Below, in pieces: positions 61,325-64,000 of a DNA stretch of 64,000 bases; the stretch's first letter is position 1, and the number at the start of each line of letters is the position of its first letter. Source of the DNA: Sphingomonas_R arantia (GTDB lineage: Bacteria > Pseudomonadota > Alphaproteobacteria > Sphingomonadales > Sphingomonadaceae); contig NZ_JBHUGS010000002.1 in the NCBI RefSeq assembly GCF_042682045.1, positions 1,116,001-1,180,000 on the forward strand, in the 5' to 3' direction. Position numbers and translations under genes: made by a program. Under the pieces are notes generated by a model. It was not told where the DNA came from, made no database searches, and was given only the letters and a program-made list of their open reading frames with translations.

Positions 61325-62515
61325 TCACTCGTCGGCCGGCGGCACGTAGAGGCGCGCCGCCTCCGATACCGTCGCGACGAACTCGTCGATGTGGCTCTGC
61401 TCGATGATCAGCGGCGGCAACACGCGCACCACATTCTCGCCCGCCGCCACGGTCAGCACATGATGATGATCGCGCAGATGCGCCACGAACCGCCGACTGT
61501 CGGTCTTCATCTTCAGGCCGAGCATCAGCCCCGTGCCGCGCACGCTGTCGAACAGCGTATCGTGGTTCGGGATCATCTGCTCCAGCGCCTGCCGCAACCG
61601 CTCGCCGCTCGCCTGCACCTGCTCCAGGAAACCCGGTTCCAGGATCACGTCCAGCACCGCATTGCCCGCCGCCATCGCCAGCGGATTGCCGCCATAGGTC
61701 GACCCGTGCGTGCCCGCGACCATGCCCTTGGCGGCCTCCTTCGTCGCCAGGCACGCGCCCAGCGGAAAACCGCCGCCGATCCCCTTAGCGGTCGCGACGA
61801 TGTCCGGCCGCACGTCGTACAACTCATGCGCATACATCGCGCCCGTCCGCGCGACGCCGCACTGCACCTCGTCCAGCACCAGCATCAGCCCGCGCTCGTC
61901 GCAGATTCGGCGCAGGCCGTGCAGGAACGCCCGCGATGCCGGCCGGATGCCGCCCTCGCCCTGGATCGGCTCGACCAGAAAGCCCGCCGTCGTCTCGTCC
62001 ACCAGCGCCTCGGCCGCCGCCAGATCGTCGAACGGCGCATAGGCGAAGCCCGGCAGCAACGGCTCGAACCCGCCGCGCATCTTGTCCTGGTCGGTCGCCG
62101 AGATCGTGCCGAGCGTCCGGCCGTGGAACGCATTCTGGAACGTGATCAGCGTCGTGCGTTCCGGATTGCCGTTGACGAAGTGATAGCGCCGCGCGGTCTT
62201 GATCGCGCACTCCACCGCCTCCGCGCCGGAATTGGTGAAGAACACCGTGTCCGCGAACGTCACGTCGATCAGCCGTTGCGCCAGCTGCTCGCCTTGTGGA
62301 CTGCCGTACAGGTTCGACACGTGCATCAGCGTCGCGACCTGCTCCTGCAGCTTCGCGGTCAGATGCGGATGGCCATGCCCCAGAAGGTTCACCGCGATCC
62401 CGCTCGCGAAATCGAGATAGCGCGTGCCGTCCTCGCCGATCAGGTAGCAGCCTTCGCCGCGCACCGGTCGCACGCCGCACCGTGGGTAGACGGGCATCAG
62501 CGGGGTGATCGGCAT
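61325..62515 (-). CDS. argD: Acetylornithine aminotransferase
   Basis: A 396-residue class III PLP aminotransferase in arginine (and possibly lysine) synthesis. Visible are FTNSGAEAVECAIKTAR, FHGRTLGTISAT, EPIQGEGGIRPA, LDEVQCGVARTG, and the PLP-Lys motif ATAKGIGGGFPLGACL followed by GTHGSTYGGNPLA. It is the first gene of argD-argF with 109 bases between. A terminator separates it from the lipoprotein gene upstream. Confidence 0.95.
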   Translation of the reverse strand: MPITPLMPVYPRCGVRPVRGEGCYLIGEDGTRYLDFASGIAVNLLGHGHPHLTAKLQEQVATLMHVSNLYGSPQGEQLAQRLIDVTFADTVFFTNSGAEAVECAIKTARRYHFVNGNPERTTLITFQNAFHGRTLGTISATDQDKMRGGFEPLLPGFAYAPFDDLAAAEALVDETTAGFLVEPIQGEGGIRPASRAFLHGLRRICDERGLMLVLDEVQCGVARTGAMYAHELYDVRPDIVATAKGIGGGFPLGACLATKEAAKGMVAGTHGSTYGGNPLAMAAGNAVLDVILEPGFLEQVQASGERLRQALEQMIPNHDTLFDSVRGTGLMLGLKMKTDSRRFVAHLRDHHHVLTVAAGENVVRVLPPLIIEQSHIDEFVATVSEAARLYVPPADE

Positions 62516-62555
62516 GACGGCAACTCCTGTCGGTACTGGAAACGGCTCCGGAAAC

Positions 62556-62585
62556 GCAAAAAGGCGGCCGATGACGCGGCCGCCT
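62556..62585 (-). terminator. Terminator between the DUF3829-like gene and argD
   Basis: On the minus strand AGGCGGCC-N8-GGCCGCCT is followed by TTTTTGCG: an 8-bp perfect stem with a T tract, about 70 bases past the lipoprotein stop codon. Confidence 0.8.
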
Positions 62586-62652
62586 GCGAATCGCTATAAC
62601 GTCGGGAGAAGGCGGGGGAAAGCGTCATCCGCACCCCCCGCCTGCCCTCCAG

Positions 62653-63576
62653 TCAGGTGGCCGGGATCGTCGTCATGCCCGCGGCGGTCACCGCGCTGTT
62701 GTAACTGTCGACCACGCGCTGGCGATCGCTCTCGTCCTTGCGGGACTTGTAGTCGCGCCATGCCCCGATCATCGACGCGCCGTCGCCCGCCAAGATGGCG
62801 AAGCCCGCCTTGTCGCTCGCCGCGGTCGGGCCTTTGGGCGTCGCCTTCGACAATGCGGTCACCGCCGCCTCGAATTCGGGCAGCATCCGGTCCGCGGCGG
62901 CGATGTCGTTCGCAATCACGGCGCTCGTGAAGCGGTCGCCCTTCTGCATCATCTCAACCATGGCGGCGTGCCCGTCATAGCCCGCCTTGCGCAGCGCGGC
63001 GATCCTCGCGGTCGCGGCCACCTGCTCCTGCTCGCGCAACGCCGCGTCGAACGCGACCAGCGCCTGCTCGACCTCGTCCATCGCCTTCAGCAGCGGCGCA
63101 TCCGCCGCCTTGCCCTTGGCCAGCGCATCCTCGCGATACGCCCGCGTCTTGTAATAGGTATCGAGCGTCTCGGCCTGACCGAACAGCGCCTCCAGCTTGG
63201 CGATCAACGGGGCCGCCGCTGCATCGGCCGCCGCGGTCGTTTCATCGCCGGGCAGCGCGCGCGCCTCCTTCAGCTTGCTCGTCGCCAGCGTCAGGTGCGT
63301 GGAGGCGGGGAAATAGATGTCGCGCTTCGGATCGGCCTGCGGGATGTTCAGCTCGCGATATCCGGTCGCGAAATCGCGCAGGCCCGCCTGCGGATCGATC
63401 AGGTCGTTATACGCCTCGGTGTACATCTTGCGCTTCTGCGCCGCGGCTTCGCCGGGCTGGTTCCCGGACCCGACCGCCGCCGTGCCGTTGCCCGGCAAGC
63501 CCTTGTCGCACGCGCTCAGCCCAAGCGCCGCCAAGACCGAAACCATCAGTACGCCATATCTGTAGACCACGTTCAT
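62653..63576 (-). CDS. DUF3829-like lipoprotein
   Basis: A 307-residue lipoprotein with signal (1-22) and lipobox LSAC. The mature part is almost wholly helical (KRKMYTEAYNDLIDPQAGLRDFATGYRELN, then several helices with many Ala and Lys), like DUF3829/YiiG-type proteins, whose function is unknown. GGGGGGAGA lies immediately before the ATG. The open frame runs 9 codons further upstream. It may be co-transcribed with the ABC-2 permease gene, 36 bases upstream. Confidence 0.78.
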   Translation of the reverse strand: MNVVYRYGVLMVSVLAALGLSACDKGLPGNGTAAVGSGNQPGEAAAQKRKMYTEAYNDLIDPQAGLRDFATGYRELNIPQADPKRDIYFPASTHLTLATSKLKEARALPGDETTAAADAAAAPLIAKLEALFGQAETLDTYYKTRAYREDALAKGKAADAPLLKAMDEVEQALVAFDAALREQEQVAATARIAALRKAGYDGHAAMVEMMQKGDRFTSAVIANDIAAADRMLPEFEAAVTALSKATPKGPTAASDKAGFAILAGDGASMIGAWRDYKSRKDESDRQRVVDSYNSAVTAAGMTTIPAT

Positions 63577-63612
63577 TCTCCCCCCAGGAAACAACGAATC
63601 CACAGCTCCAGG

Positions 63613-64000
63613 TCAGCTCTTCAGCCGCCATCCCTTGCGGATCAGCGTGTAGCACAGCGCGCCAAGCGCCACGTTCACGCCCAGCAGCACCAGCCCACCC
63701 AGAAGCACAGGCGAATCGGTCGTCCCGATGAAGCCGTAGCGGAAGCCGGAGATGACGTAGAAGAACGGGTTCAGATGGCTCAGCGTCTGGAACACGCCGT
63801 GCAGGCTGTCGATCGAATAGAACGTCCCCGACAGCAGCGACAGTGGCGCCACGACGAAATTGGTCACCGCCGCGGCATGATCGAACTTGTCCGCCCAGAT
63901 CGAGGTCAGCAGCCCCAGGAACCCGAGCATCGACGCACCCAGCAGCCCGAACCAGATCAACGCCAGCGGATGATGCGGCACGATCTGCACCCCTGGCCAG
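63613..64000 (-). CDS. ABC-2 type transporter permease, C-terminal part
   Basis: The last 128 codons of a membrane protein whose start is beyond the window edge. Hydrophobic helices lie in LIWFGLLGASMLGFLGLLTSIW, VAPLSLLSGTFYSI and GGLVLLGVNVALGALCYTLI. The segment FYSIDSLHGVFQTLSHLNPFFYVISGFRYGFIG is typical of YadH-type ABC-2 exporters. The frame stays open to base 64000 (WPGVQIVPHHP), so the in-window GTG at 63990 is not the real start. The ATPase partner is not in the window. Confidence 0.88.
   Translation of the reverse strand, partial: WPGVQIVPHHPLALIWFGLLGASMLGFLGLLTSIWADKFDHAAAVTNFVVAPLSLLSGTFYSIDSLHGVFQTLSHLNPFFYVISGFRYGFIGTTDSPVLLGGLVLLGVNVALGALCYTLIRKGWRLKS

Noticed and set aside
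1..64000. tRNA, rRNA or riboswitch
   Set aside because: Scanning the gaps by eye showed no cloverleaf-like set of stems with a TTCGA-type T-loop in context, no rRNA sequence and no conserved riboswitch core; a covariance-model search would be needed to exclude small RNAs.

Overview
The window is dense, uniformly GC-rich alphaproteobacterial chromosome, most likely from a Sphingomonas-type member of the Sphingomonadaceae. This is inferred from a short-form TonB-dependent receptor with an EIVVTALKR-type TonB box, a Tad/Cpa pilus locus, an L25 of the long CTC type, a DUF6894 gene, fbc-type bc1 genes, and several families of GC-rich palindromic intergenic repeats familiar from sphingomonads. I see no rRNA, tRNA, CRISPR array, phage module or insertion sequence.

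Layout. 1-2.3 kb: start of a probable L,D-transpeptidase, a divergent Crp/Fnr-type regulator and two small proteins. 2.4-5.9 kb: xfp-ackA, a phosphoketolase route to acetate and ATP, on the minus strand. 6.2-11.1 kb: a three-subunit molybdenum hydroxylase (paoABC type) and a LysR regulator. 11.3-17.8 kb: a TonB-dependent receptor translationally linked to two exported zinc peptidases (M20 and M14). 17.9-23 kb: a GAF-PAS-GGDEF-EAL protein, glutaminase, DNA polymerase IV and a DEDD exonuclease. 23.3-26.4 kb: a lipoprotein, then ispH-thrB-rnhA. 26.7-28.7 kb: a DauA-like flavoenzyme and an alpha/beta hydrolase. 28.7-35.7 kb: the Tad/Cpa locus cpaA-B-C-D-E-tadB-tadC, which lacks cpaF and a Flp pilin gene. 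35.8-42.7 kb: a membrane-anchored HhH protein, ppdK, glyS and glyQ. 42.9-47.2 kb: rplY-pth-ychF, split by two opposite-strand genes, one of them broken by an in-frame stop. 47.3-57.3 kb: ogt, a MaoC-like protein, a TonB-like secreted protein behind a sigma-54-like promoter, petABC (bc1 complex), trmL, hemF, a GNAT, a membrane protein, lipB, a methionine-rich lipoprotein and an exported unknown. 57.5-64 kb: queE-queC, hslO, argF-argD, a DUF3829-like lipoprotein and the end of an ABC-2 permease.

Most genes are core metabolism, translation and respiration. The accessory character lies in the uptake-peptidase locus, the molybdenum enzyme and the pilus locus. The most unusual observations are a REP-like palindromic element translated in frame inside glyS; the Tad locus without its motor ATPase, with a G9 tract at the cpaD/cpaE junction; the nonsense-interrupted gene between pth and ychF; a composite palindrome-plus-module repeat present at two loci; and a Met/Asn/Asp-rich lipoprotein with tandem repeats. 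I did not find a clear, wholly new multi-gene system.
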